The position numbers and the translations under genes were made by a program. Positions 47,928-56,412 of a DNA stretch of 64,000 bases are shown one piece after another. This DNA is from an uncultured Planktomarina sp. (GTDB taxonomy: Bacteria; Pseudomonadota; Alphaproteobacteria; Rhodobacterales; Rhodobacteraceae). The stretch covers positions 62,001-126,000 of the forward strand of contig CAJJBZ010000011.1 of the NCBI GenBank assembly GCA_905182535.1. Direction: 5' to 3'. Each line of letters opens with the position of its first letter. Positions within the stretch are counted from its first letter, which is position 1. Under the pieces are notes generated by a model. It had not been told where the DNA came from. It saw only the letters and a program-made list of their open reading frames with translations, and did no database searches.

Positions 47928-49250
47928 TTAGCTGCCTGAGAACTCAGGGTAGGCTTCCATGCCCAACTCGCTGCGATCCAGACCCATGATTTCGGCCTCT
48001 TCGCTGACCCGGAGACCGACTGTTGCTTTGAGCACCAACCAGACCAAGGCGGAGGTTACAGTGACAAAGGCACCGACGATCAAGATTGAGGTTAATTGGA
48101 CCGAGAATGTGGCGGCACTGTTTGTAAAGCAAACTGCCAATGTGCCCCAGATACCTGCAAAGAGGTGAACTGGAATGGCACCGACCACGTCGTCGATTTT
48201 CAGACGATCCAGCATAGGCACTGCCAGGACTACGATTACACCGCCAACGGCACCGATCATAGTGGATTGGATCAATGATGGGGTGAGGGGTTCAGCTGTG
48301 ATCGACACAAGTCCGGCCAAAGCGCCGTTCAAAATCATGGTCAGATCTGGTTTTTTGTAAAGTAATTGTGTGAGGATCAAAGCCGCTACCGCACCAGCTG
48401 CCGCGGCTGTATTGGTGTTGGAGAAGATACGGCTAATGTCCGCCACGTTGCCTGAAGTGTCCATATACAACTGTGACCCGCCGTTAAAACCAAACCAACC
48501 GAGCCAGAGGATGAAGGTACCCAAAGTGGCCAAAGCGAGGTTTGAACCTGGCATCGGGTTTACTTTGCCATCTTTATATTTGCCCAAACGTGGGCCAAGG
48601 ATGATCGCGCCGGCTAAAGCCGCCCAACCGCCAACGGAGTGTACAACAGTGGAACCTGCGAAGTCTTGGAAGCCCATGTCGTTCAAGAAACCACCGCCCC
48701 ACTTCCAGCTGGCTTGGATAGGATAGATCACGGCCACCAGAATAATCACGAAGACCAAGAAGGGCCAAAGTTTGATCCGCTCTGCCAGGGCGCCTGATAC
48801 GATAGACGCAGTCGCAGCACAGAACATCAGCTGGAAGAAAAAGTCTGAACCAACGGAGGCGTAGGTCAAATCAGCTTCAATGCCCTCAAGGCCAACTGGC
48901 TCGAGTTCGGTGATGGAGAAGGCGCCTAAAACACCCTGCACGGTCCAACCGTCGCCTGGATACATCAGATTATAGCCCAGAATGTAAAAGAACAATGAAG
49001 CCAGAGAGAACAGCGCCATATTTTTTGTCAGCTGCATGGCTACATTTTTGCCACGCACGAGGCCTGCTTCCAACATCGCGAAACCGGCTGCCATGAAGAA
49101 GACCAAAAAGCCGGAGACTAAGAACATAAATGTGGTGAAGATGAAGCCAATATCAGCGTTCAGAGGCGTTGTGTCCGCCTCCTGTGCCAGGGCCAATTGC
49201 GGAAGAGCAAGCAGTACAGCCGCCAAGCCCAATGATGAAAATTTTTGCAT
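47928..49250 (-). CDS. amtB: Ammonium transporter AmtB
   Basis: 440 residues, a signal peptide (MQKFSSLGLAAVLLALPQLA) and eleven membrane helices. 'FFMAAGFAMLEAGLVRGKN', 'SVGGWAALAGAIILGPR' (with the pore Asp/His region 'DFAGSTVVHSVGG') and 'FNGGSQLYMDTSGN' are Amt signatures. The ATG at 49250 with AGAGGT just upstream is chosen; an in-frame ATG 15 bp earlier overlaps the glnK stop. Transcribed after glnK, which regulates it by binding the cytoplasmic face. Confidence 0.95.
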   Translation of the reverse strand: MQKFSSLGLAAVLLALPQLALAQEADTTPLNADIGFIFTTFMFLVSGFLVFFMAAGFAMLEAGLVRGKNVAMQLTKNMALFSLASLFFYILGYNLMYPGDGWTVQGVLGAFSITELEPVGLEGIEADLTYASVGSDFFFQLMFCAATASIVSGALAERIKLWPFLVFVIILVAVIYPIQASWKWGGGFLNDMGFQDFAGSTVVHSVGGWAALAGAIILGPRLGKYKDGKVNPMPGSNLALATLGTFILWLGWFGFNGGSQLYMDTSGNVADISRIFSNTNTAAAAGAVAALILTQLLYKKPDLTMILNGALAGLVSITAEPLTPSLIQSTMIGAVGGVIVVLAVPMLDRLKIDDVVGAIPVHLFAGIWGTLAVCFTNSAATFSVQLTSILIVGAFVTVTSALVWLVLKATVGLRVSEEAEIMGLDRSELGMEAYPEFSGS

Positions 49251-49264
49251 ATTACCTCTAAGCA

Positions 49265-49603
49265 TTATAGCGCCTCCTCGTCTGTTTCGCCGGTGCGCAC
49301 GCGCAAGGCTTTTTCGAGCTCCAGGACGAAGACTTTCCCGTCGCCAATTTTTCCAGTCCGAGCTGCGTTTGAAATTGCTTCAACTACTTGCTCGGCCATT
49401 TCGTCTTTCACAGCGATTTCCAGTTTAATTTTTGGAACAAAATTAACTGTATATTCCGCCCCTCTGTAGGTCTCAGTATGGCCGGATTGGGCGCCGAAGC
49501 CTTTGACTTCGCTTACCATCATGCCGCTGATACCAATTTTAGAGACCGCTTCGCGCACCTCTTCGAGCTTGAAGGGTTTGATCGTTGCAATAATCAGTTT
49601 CAT
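49265..49603 (-). CDS. glnK: Nitrogen regulatory PII protein GlnK
   Basis: 112 residues. Uridylylation site Tyr51 in the T-loop ('TETYRGAEYTVNFVPK'), the N-terminal 'MKLIIATIKPFKLEEVREAV' and C-terminal 'GKIGDGKVFVLELEKALRVR' define a PII protein. It senses 2-oxoglutarate/ATP/ADP and gates AmtB. GGAA-type ribosome-binding site upstream. Divergent from the CoA-transferase gene over a region with two overlapping hairpins. Confidence 0.95.
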   Translation of the reverse strand: MKLIIATIKPFKLEEVREAVSKIGISGMMVSEVKGFGAQSGHTETYRGAEYTVNFVPKIKLEIAVKDEMAEQVVEAISNAARTGKIGDGKVFVLELEKALRVRTGETDEEAL

Positions 49604-49691
49604 AAGAGTTCCTTTCGCTAGACTGTAAATATTTTATGACGTCACCATCAAATTTCTGCTCGGTAGCGTAAAGTTTGGGGGAGGGTAAAAT

Positions 49692-49735
49692 ATAGGCGAT
49701 GCGCCTATCTGCTCAAAAAACGCGCAGATAGGCGC
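49692..49735. promoter_or_regulatory. Overlapping inverted repeats (two mutually exclusive hairpins)
   Basis: Hairpin 1: ATAGGCG (49692-49698) with CGCCTAT (49702-49708). Hairpin 2: GCGCCTATCTGC (49701-49712) with GCAGATAGGCGC (49724-49735), a perfect 12-bp stem around an 11-nt loop containing A6. They share the arm at 49701-49708, so only one can form. Located 89 bp before the glnK start and 150 bp before the CoA-transferase start. No T run follows, so it is not a simple terminator. Confidence 0.55.
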
Positions 49736-49884
49736 GTGGAATCTAAAATATGGGCGTGGAAGAATTTTAGTGGACCGGATTTTTTTACAATTGATTCTTT
49801 GGTTGGTCTTGTCTTCTGGATCTTTGCGCGGCCACAGTGTGCCAAAGCCATCGTGCCGATGCTTTGATACCGCTTGGGGGGACA

Positions 49885-51009
49885 ATGGGCCTGAATAACG
49901 AACTTGATGGGATCACAGTGGTGTCTTTGGAACAAGCTGTTGCGGCGCCCTACTGCGGCTTGATGCTGGCAGATGCGGGCGCACGGGTGATCAAAGTGGA
50001 ACGACCAGAGGGTGATTTTGCGCGTGGGTATGATGCAGGCGCCAATGGGCAAAGTGCGATTTTTGCTTGGCTGAACCGGGGTAAGGAGTCGATCTGCCTG
50101 AACCTAAAAGCAGAAGATGATCTCGCGCTCATGCGACGTATGTTGGCTACGGCGGATGTCTTCGTCTCCAATCTGGCCCCTGGCTCTGTGGCGCGCATGG
50201 GCCTCACCGGCGAAGAGCTGCGCCGGGTGAACCCAAGGCTGATCACCTGTATGATTTCGGGTTATGGTGATAGCGGCGTTGCCGCCAAAAAGAAGGCCTA
50301 TGATTTTTTGATCCAAGCGGAGAGTGGGCTTTGCTCGGTCACGGGCACGCCAGATAGTCCGGCGCGGGTGGGCGTGTCTCTCACGGATCTGTCCACCGGG
50401 CTGACCGCCTTCTCAGCTATTTTGCGGGCTTTGATTCAAATGGGTAGGACCGGCGTTGGAATTGACCTTAAGATTTCTATGTTCGATGTTCTGGCCGACT
50501 GGATGAATATGCCGCTCATGGCGCATCGTTATATGGGCGGCGCTCCGGCGCGCTCCGGTCTGAAGCATTCCTTCATCGCCCCTTATGGTGCATTCGGCTG
50601 TGGGGATGGTGGGCAGGTGTTATTGTCGGTGCAAAGCAACCGAGAGTTTGTGGCTCTGTGTCGTGATGTTTTGGAGCAGCCAGATTTGTTGGATGACCCA
50701 CGGTTTGCCCAAAATCCTGACAGATATGTGAACCGGGTGGCATTGGATGCCATCGTGACTGCCTGTTTCGCGCAATACGAAACGCCGGAGGTGCTGGTCA
50801 AGCTGGAGGCGGCACATATTGCCAACGCGCAACTCAACTCAGTGGCTGATCTCTCGGAGCATCCATTTTTACGAAACGCATCTGCGATGATTGGTGGCAC
50901 TCAGATCGAAATGGCTGCTTTACCTGTAAAAAATGACGGAGGACTGGTGATCCATGTTCCGGGACTGGGCGAGCACAGTGCAGGCTTGCAATTGGAATTC
51001 CAGCAATAG
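49885..51009 (+). CDS. Class III CoA-transferase (CaiB/BaiF family)
   Basis: 374 residues. 'VVSLEQAVAAPYCGLMLADA', 'GARVIKVERPEGDFARGYD', 'LNRGKESICLNLK', 'YDFLIQAESGLCSVTGTPD' (with the catalytic Asp after Tyr) and 'RVGVSLTDLSTGL' are family motifs. It should move CoA between carboxylic acids; substrate unknown. ATG at 49885 with a G6 run close upstream. Followed 28 bp later by an Fe-alcohol dehydrogenase, so it probably heads an operon with it. Confidence 0.9.
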   Translation: MGLNNELDGITVVSLEQAVAAPYCGLMLADAGARVIKVERPEGDFARGYDAGANGQSAIFAWLNRGKESICLNLKAEDDLALMRRMLATADVFVSNLAPGSVARMGLTGEELRRVNPRLITCMISGYGDSGVAAKKKAYDFLIQAESGLCSVTGTPDSPARVGVSLTDLSTGLTAFSAILRALIQMGRTGVGIDLKISMFDVLADWMNMPLMAHRYMGGAPARSGLKHSFIAPYGAFGCGDGGQVLLSVQSNREFVALCRDVLEQPDLLDDPRFAQNPDRYVNRVALDAIVTACFAQYETPEVLVKLEAAHIANAQLNSVADLSEHPFLRNASAMIGGTQIEMAALPVKNDGGLVIHVPGLGEHSAGLQLEFQQ

Positions 51010-51037
51010 TAATAGTATAAAACTGGAGAAGCGCACC

Positions 51038-52237
51038 ATGTCATCTGACAGACAAGACCTCAGCACCGATGCCGATATTTTGCAGATGCAAGATTGGACC
51101 TTTCCTGTGCCCATCGCTTACGGCCCGGGACGATTGTCTGAAATTGGCCAGAAGTCGGTTGAATTGGGCATTTTGAATCCTCTGGTGGTCACAGATCGTG
51201 GCAGCCGTGATTTGCCGTTCATTGCCACTCTTCATGATTACCTTGCGCAGGCGGGGCTGAAATTGGGACTGTTTAGTGAGATTTCTCCCAACCCAAGAGA
51301 TGATGAGATCGATGCTGGCCGCGCAGCATTCCGCGCCGGTGGCCATGATGGGATCATTGCGATTGGCGGCGGGAGCGCCATGGATGGGGCCAAATCTATT
51401 TGTTTGACCGCTCGCAATGACATTGAGCTTTGGGCGTTTGAATATGAACAACCCGTGCCAGAGATATCCAACGATCAAGCCTTCCCAAAACTGATCACCA
51501 TTCCCACCACCGCGGGAACTGGAGCCGAAACCGAAAGCACGGCGATGGTCACGGATACCACCAAAGCCATGAAATTTTGTGTTTGGCACCCTGAGTTGAA
51601 GCCCTCACTGACTTTGCTTGATCCTGAATTGATCCTTGGCCTGCCGCAGCACCTCACAGCTTGGACTGGTGCGGATGCCATGACCCATGCGATTGAGGCC
51701 TATCTTGTGCCCGGGTTTCATCCACTTTGTGATGGGCTGGCGCTTGAGGGACTGGCGCTGGTGTCTAAATGGCTGCCAATCGCGGTTCGTGAGCCGTCCA
51801 ATTTGCAGGCTCGTGGTGGGATGTTGGTGGGATCTTGCCTGGCTGGGGTGGCCTTTCTGAAAGGCCTTGGAATGGTACATGCCATCTCGCATATGATTGG
51901 TGCTGAATTTGACACGCAGCATGGGCTGACAAATGCGGTGGTTTTGCCTGTTGTCTTGCGGTTTAACTTGCCAGGCCAAGAGCAGAAAGTGCAACGCATG
52001 GCCCAAGCCATGGGTCTGGAAGACACGTCAGTGACGGCGTTTATCGCGCGTGTTGAGGCAATTTTGGACGAAATCAGTATTCCAAAAGCCTTGAGTGAGA
52101 TTGATGTGCCCTTAGACTGTGCGCAACGTATTGCAGAAAAAGCCATTCTCGACATGGCCGCAGGCACAAATCCGCGGCAAGCCACCGTCGCAGAGATCCG
52201 CGCTTTGGTACAAGAGGCTATAATCAAGGCCCGATGA
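51038..52237 (+). CDS. Iron-containing alcohol dehydrogenase (group III)
   Basis: 399 residues. Nucleotide motif 'AIGGGSAMDGAKSICL', 'TIPTTAGTGAETESTA', and metal-binding residues in 'GADAMTHAIEAYL', 'GMVHAISHMIGAEFDTQHGLTNAVV'. Oxidises or reduces an alcohol/aldehyde with NAD(P) using Fe2+ or Zn2+. The ATG at 51038 is preferred with GGAGAAG 6-10 bp upstream. An aldehyde dehydrogenase gene follows 13 bp later, so the two should form an alcohol-to-acid pair. Confidence 0.92.
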   Translation: MSSDRQDLSTDADILQMQDWTFPVPIAYGPGRLSEIGQKSVELGILNPLVVTDRGSRDLPFIATLHDYLAQAGLKLGLFSEISPNPRDDEIDAGRAAFRAGGHDGIIAIGGGSAMDGAKSICLTARNDIELWAFEYEQPVPEISNDQAFPKLITIPTTAGTGAETESTAMVTDTTKAMKFCVWHPELKPSLTLLDPELILGLPQHLTAWTGADAMTHAIEAYLVPGFHPLCDGLALEGLALVSKWLPIAVREPSNLQARGGMLVGSCLAGVAFLKGLGMVHAISHMIGAEFDTQHGLTNAVVLPVVLRFNLPGQEQKVQRMAQAMGLEDTSVTAFIARVEAILDEISIPKALSEIDVPLDCAQRIAEKAILDMAAGTNPRQATVAEIRALVQEAIIKAR

Positions 52238-52250
52238 GGAGGCCCAAAAG

Positions 52251-53693
52251 GTGAAAAACATGAATATGGAAAATCTAAGTAAGTTCTACATTGATGGTGT
52301 TTGGAGTAAGCCCAACTCTGGTACTACGATGCCTGTTTTAAATCCAGCCACCGAACGGCAGGTCGGTGTGGTTGCTTTAGGAAATGCCGCGGATGTTGAT
52401 GCTGCTGTGGCTGCGGCCAGCCGAGCCTTTGCCGGCTATTCCCAAACCACTAAGGCGGAGCGTTTGGTATTGCTGGGCAGATTGCTCAAGGTCACTGAAG
52501 CCCGATTTGAGGATTTGGCACAGGCGATGAGCATGGAGATGGGCGCCCCAATAACTATGGCGCGTGACGCACATGCGGATGCGGCGGTAGGGCATTTGCA
52601 AGGTTTCATCGAGGCTTTGGAACAGCTGCAAGAGCGTGAGAGTTTGACCAGTGGCGACATCCAACTGCGCGAGCCCATTGGGGTTTGCGGGTTGATCACC
52701 CCTTGGAACTGGCCGATGAATCAAATCGCCCTAAAGGTGATCCCAGCGCTTGCGACTGGCTGCACCTGTGTTTTGAAGCCTTCCGAGCACACGCCCATTT
52801 CTGCGATGATCTATGCGGAGATCATTCACGAAGCTGGCTTTCCAGCTGGCGTATTCAATCTGGTGCAAGGCGATGGTCCCACGGTTGGTGCCGCGATGTC
52901 ACGCCACTGCGATATCCAGATGATGTCGTTCACGGGCTCGACCCGCGCCGGTACGGCAGTGACACGCGATGCGGCTGACACGGTGAAACGAGTGACGCTC
53001 GAGCTAGGGGGGAAATCGCCTAACTTGGTGTTTGCGGATTGTGATTTACAAGATCGGGTTACGGCTTCGGTGGATGAATGCATGTATAATACGGGCCAAT
53101 CTTGTGATGCGCCCACTCGGTTGCTGGTGGAACGTAGCTGCTATGACGCGGCTGTGGAAATAGCTAAGCGTGCCGCTGACGCCACGCAAGTGGGGGATCC
53201 CACACAAGAAGGTGATCACATAGGCCCACTGTTTGACCGCATTCAATTCGATCGGGTTCAGGCGATGATTGCCGTGGGTATTGATGAGGGAGCCACTGTT
53301 TTGGCCGGTGGTTTGGGCAAGCCAGAGGGCATCACGGATGGTTGGTTTGTAAAGCCAACGGTGTTTACTGATGTCTCAAATTCCATGCGGATCGCACAAG
53401 AAGAAATTTTTGGACCGGTGCTGGTGATTATACCCTTTGACACGGAAGCCGAGGCCATTGAAATTGCAAATGACACCCCCTACGGTCTGGCAGCCTATCT
53501 GCAAACTGGGGATCCGGTTCGGGCCGAGCGGGTGGCGGCGTGCTTGCGGGCGGGGGCCGTGCATATCAATGGCGGTGGGTTCAACTATGGCTCGCCCTTT
53601 GGAGGCTACAAGCAATCAGGCAATGGCCGCGAAGGCGGGATGATGGGGCTGGAGGATTACCTCGAAACCAAAACTCTGCACGGGTTGGGCTAG
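52251..53693 (+). CDS. NAD-dependent aldehyde dehydrogenase
   Basis: 480 residues. 'TPWNWPMNQIALKVIPALAT', 'FTGSTRAGTAV', the general-base Glu in 'LELGGKSPNLVF' and the nucleophile Cys in 'NTGQSCDAPTRLLV', plus 'EEIFGPVLVI'. Oxidises an aldehyde to acid. Start is GTG 52251 with GGAGG about 8 bp upstream; ATGs at 52260 and 52266 are alternatives. Same operon as the Fe-alcohol dehydrogenase. Confidence 0.92.
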   Translation: MKNMNMENLSKFYIDGVWSKPNSGTTMPVLNPATERQVGVVALGNAADVDAAVAAASRAFAGYSQTTKAERLVLLGRLLKVTEARFEDLAQAMSMEMGAPITMARDAHADAAVGHLQGFIEALEQLQERESLTSGDIQLREPIGVCGLITPWNWPMNQIALKVIPALATGCTCVLKPSEHTPISAMIYAEIIHEAGFPAGVFNLVQGDGPTVGAAMSRHCDIQMMSFTGSTRAGTAVTRDAADTVKRVTLELGGKSPNLVFADCDLQDRVTASVDECMYNTGQSCDAPTRLLVERSCYDAAVEIAKRAADATQVGDPTQEGDHIGPLFDRIQFDRVQAMIAVGIDEGATVLAGGLGKPEGITDGWFVKPTVFTDVSNSMRIAQEEIFGPVLVIIPFDTEAEAIEIANDTPYGLAAYLQTGDPVRAERVAACLRAGAVHINGGGFNYGSPFGGYKQSGNGREGGMMGLEDYLETKTLHGLG

Positions 53694-53834
53694 GTGGCTG
53701 CCTTAGGGGGGTCCGCAGCGTCACTGAGACTTTGTCTTGCCTTGGGCCACGCTTGGCAATTAAGCTTGTGAGCAATAATCTGCGCGACGGATAAGACCTT
53801 ATAGCTAAAATGAGATGAAAGTTAAGGAGCTGAA

Positions 53835-55177
53835 ATGAGTGTTTGTTGTGGTCCGGGCTATGCCAGCCCCGCTGAGGCGATCCAAGCTCCGGCCGAGAAG
53901 TTGCTGTACACGATTGCGATTTACACCGGCACAGGCATTCAAAAGCCTGACTATCTCGCGACGGTGGATGTGGATCCAGAAAGTTCAACTTATTCACAAG
54001 TGATCCACCGTTTGGAGATGCCGGGAATTGGCGACGAGTTGCATCATATGGGCTGGAACGCCTGCTCCTCCTGCTTTGACGACGGCTCTATGTCACGCAA
54101 GTATTTGCTTCTGCCAGGAGTGCGCTCTAACAATATCCATATTGTCGATACCGCCACAGACCCACGCGTCCCCCGCCTGCATAAAGTGGTCGAGGGCGCT
54201 GAGATCAAATCTAAGACCAACCTGTCGGGGCCGCATACGGTGCATTGTCTTGGCTCTGAAATTATCATTTCGATGCTTGGGGATGCTAAGGGCGAAGCCC
54301 CAGGGGGCTATCTTCATCTCAACAGAGATTTTGAGATCATGGGGCGTTGGGAAAACTCCATGGGTAATATTAAATTTGGCTATGATTTTTGGTATCAACC
54401 CCGCCACAACGTAATGGTCTCTTCGGAATGGGCGGCACCCAACACCTTTATGCCTGGCTTTGACTTGGAAGAGGTGGGGCATCTGAAATATGGCCGCGAG
54501 ATCCATTTCTGGGACTTTGAAAAAAAAGTGCCAATTGAGACGATGTATCTGGGCGAGGATGGCTTGTTGCCCTTGGAGGTGAAGTTTCACCATGACCCTG
54601 ACAGCACTCATGGGTTCTGTGGCGCAGCGCTCAGCTCTAATGTCATCCATTGGTGGAAAGATGATGCCGGCAAGTGGCAATGGGAGAAAATTATTGATGT
54701 GGCCAATGAACCTCATCCTGAATGGCCCATTCCCGTGCCGGGAGTCATGTCGGCGATCTTGATCTCGATGGATGATAAATATCTCTACCTCAACAATTGG
54801 CTCCATGGGGATATGCGGCAATATGATATTTCTGATCCGCACAATCCTGTGCTCACAGGTCAGATCTGGATGGGTGGCTTGCTGGGCCGCGCACCCGAAA
54901 TCAATGGCGTGAAAGTGGCCGGTGGCCCGCAGATGTTCCAACTCTCTCTGGACGGCAAACGGCTTTATGTCACCACCAGCTTATTTAGCACGTGGGACAA
55001 CCAATTTTATCCGGAGAAGGCGGGGTGATGGTGATGGTGGATTGTGACCCGGTCAACGGCGGTATGTCCATCAACTCAGGCTTTATTGTTGATTTTGGCC
55101 AAGAACCCAATGGTCCCAGCCGCTGCCATGAAGCCCGCTACCCCGGTGGCGATTGCACGAGTGACATCTGGCTGTGA
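53835..55177 (+). CDS. mtoX: Methanethiol oxidase / selenium-binding protein (SBP56) family, single frameshift
   Basis: N-terminus '[20 protein letters not shown]', '[13 protein letters not shown]', '[15 protein letters not shown]', '[10 protein letters not shown]', '[18 protein letters not shown]' and, after the break, '[20 protein letters not shown]' and '[20 protein letters not shown]'. This is the SELENBP1/MtoX family, which oxidises methanethiol to formaldehyde, H2S and H2O2. Frame breaks at AAGGCGGGG near 55018-55024: one more G gives '..[11 protein letters not shown]' and about 447 residues. Unlike classical mtoX loci no SCO1 or MauG gene adjoins. Overlaps the ferredoxin start by 4 bp. 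Confidence 0.85.
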
Positions 55178-55530
55178 TCGTGACTTTGGCAAATCGGGAT
55201 GGGGCGACCTATGAGGTTGACCCATGCAGGCCGCTCCTGGACAGCCTGCGCGATCAAGGCGTTGATCTGCCCTATGGTTGTAAATACGGTGGTTGCATCA
55301 CCTGTGCGGCTCAATTGACTAAAGGAGAGGTCGATCAACGCCGCCAAGTGGCGCTCAACAACCGTCAGCTTAATAATGGCTATGTCATTCTTTGCGTGGC
55401 GCGGCCCCTTAGTGACATCACGCTGGAGATTGGGGTCGAAAGCCACGGCACATTATACCGCAACCCGTTTTTGGACCCGTTGCAATCACATGAACTCAAG
55501 GCCGATATAGCCACGCCAAAGGAGGTCTGA
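55174..55530 (+). CDS. Plant-type [2Fe-2S] ferredoxin
   Basis: 118 residues. '[17 protein letters not shown]' gives the C-x4-C-x2-C motif, with the fourth Cys in 'VILCVARP'. The arrangement matches chloroplast-type/oxygenase ferredoxins. GTG start overlaps the upstream stop (GTGA). Likely an electron carrier for an oxidase or oxygenase; next to MtoX it may serve that protein or a step encoded elsewhere. Confidence 0.88.
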   Translation: MIVTLANRDGATYEVDPCRPLLDSLRDQGVDLPYGCKYGGCITCAAQLTKGEVDQRRQVALNNRQLNNGYVILCVARPLSDITLEIGVESHGTLYRNPFLDPLQSHELKADIATPKEV

Positions 55531-55532
55531 CC

Positions 55533-55982
55533 ATGGACCATACCCAACCCTACACTGAGGCCTATTTGCAAGGTATTCTCAATTCGGTCAAATCCATCGC
55601 CATGGTGGGGGCCAGCCCGGATAAAACTAAGTTTAGCTATGGTGTGTTGCGGGTGCTGAATGAGACTGGCTACGAAATGATTCCTGTTAACCCACGTCCG
55701 GGGCTCGAAGAGATCCGGGGCCTGAAGGTCTATCCGAGTTTGGCTTCTATTGATCGTCCGGTGGATATGGTTGAAGTCTTTCGCCGCTCTGAAGACCTAA
55801 TGGGCATCACCAAAGAGGCGATCGCCATCGGTGCAAAAGTTCTTTGGAGTCAAATAGGAGTGGTCGATCATGATGCAGCGGAGCTTGCAGAAAGTGCTGG
55901 GTTACAAGTTGTCATGGATAGATGCCCTAAAATTGAGCTATTTCGACCATTTTGGAAGCCAAAGCTGCATTTGGGAATTTAA
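55533..55982 (+). CDS. CoA-binding domain protein (YccU family)
   Basis: 149 residues with a Rossmann-type CoA-binding fold: 'SIAMVGASPDKTKFSYGVLR', 'GYEMIPVNPRPG', 'VDMVEVFRRSEDLMGITKEA' and 'KVLWSQIGVVDHDAAELAES'. Bacterial members bind CoA or related nucleotides; function unclear. It lies 2 bp after the ferredoxin gene and is probably the last gene of the operon. Confidence 0.85.
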   Translation: MDHTQPYTEAYLQGILNSVKSIAMVGASPDKTKFSYGVLRVLNETGYEMIPVNPRPGLEEIRGLKVYPSLASIDRPVDMVEVFRRSEDLMGITKEAIAIGAKVLWSQIGVVDHDAAELAESAGLQVVMDRCPKIELFRPFWKPKLHLGI

Positions 55983-56056
55983 AGACTTTTGAACCATCGT
56001 CAGTCAATTCAGCGCGGAGCTTAAATCAAGGTACAGGATTAGTGGATGTGGAATGC

Positions 56057-56131
56057 TGGCTGGGTCGGCAGGACTCGAACCTGCACTCTACTGTACCAAA
56101 AACAGGTGCATTACCATTATGCTACGACCCA
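56057..56131 (-). tRNA. tRNA-Gln (anticodon TTG), CCA encoded
   Basis: Complement begins TGGGTCGTAGCATAATGG and ends CGACCCAGCCA. Acceptor stem 7/7 pairs, D stem GCAT/ATGC, T arm GCAGG/CCTGC around TTCGAGT. Anticodon loop TTTTGGT puts TTG at positions 34-36; pair 27-43 is a C-T mismatch. CCA occupies 56057-56059. Confidence 0.92.
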
Positions 56132-56412
56132 TCAGCGAGGTCCAGATACGCTGGAAGCTACTGTCTTTCAAGCCCTGAAATTGAAAAATATCAGCTCTGC
56201 ATCATCTTCTAATATAAAATCTAAAGAACTTGTTTGTAGTTTTTTCTATAGATGATGCTAAAAAAACTTACTAACTCTGGCATTTATGAATAATATTAAA
56301 GTTATGAAGCCTAACAAAGTTTGGCTTATACTAAGTTGATTGCAAAGCGAGAATGATTGTTTCTCGCATTCGTCTTCAACACTACAGCAAGGCTCATGGA
56401 TAAAACCTGTTA
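56132..56412. other. Gap between tRNA-Gln and the antiporter operon
   Basis: About 280 bp, A/T-rich, no gene recognised. It may contain the tRNA promoter (tRNA is minus-strand) and the 3' end of the antiporter transcript. Confidence 0.4.

Noticed and set aside
55952-56255. Open frames overlapping the tRNA on the plus strand
   Set aside because: They run antisense through the tRNA-Gln gene and encode nothing recognisable.
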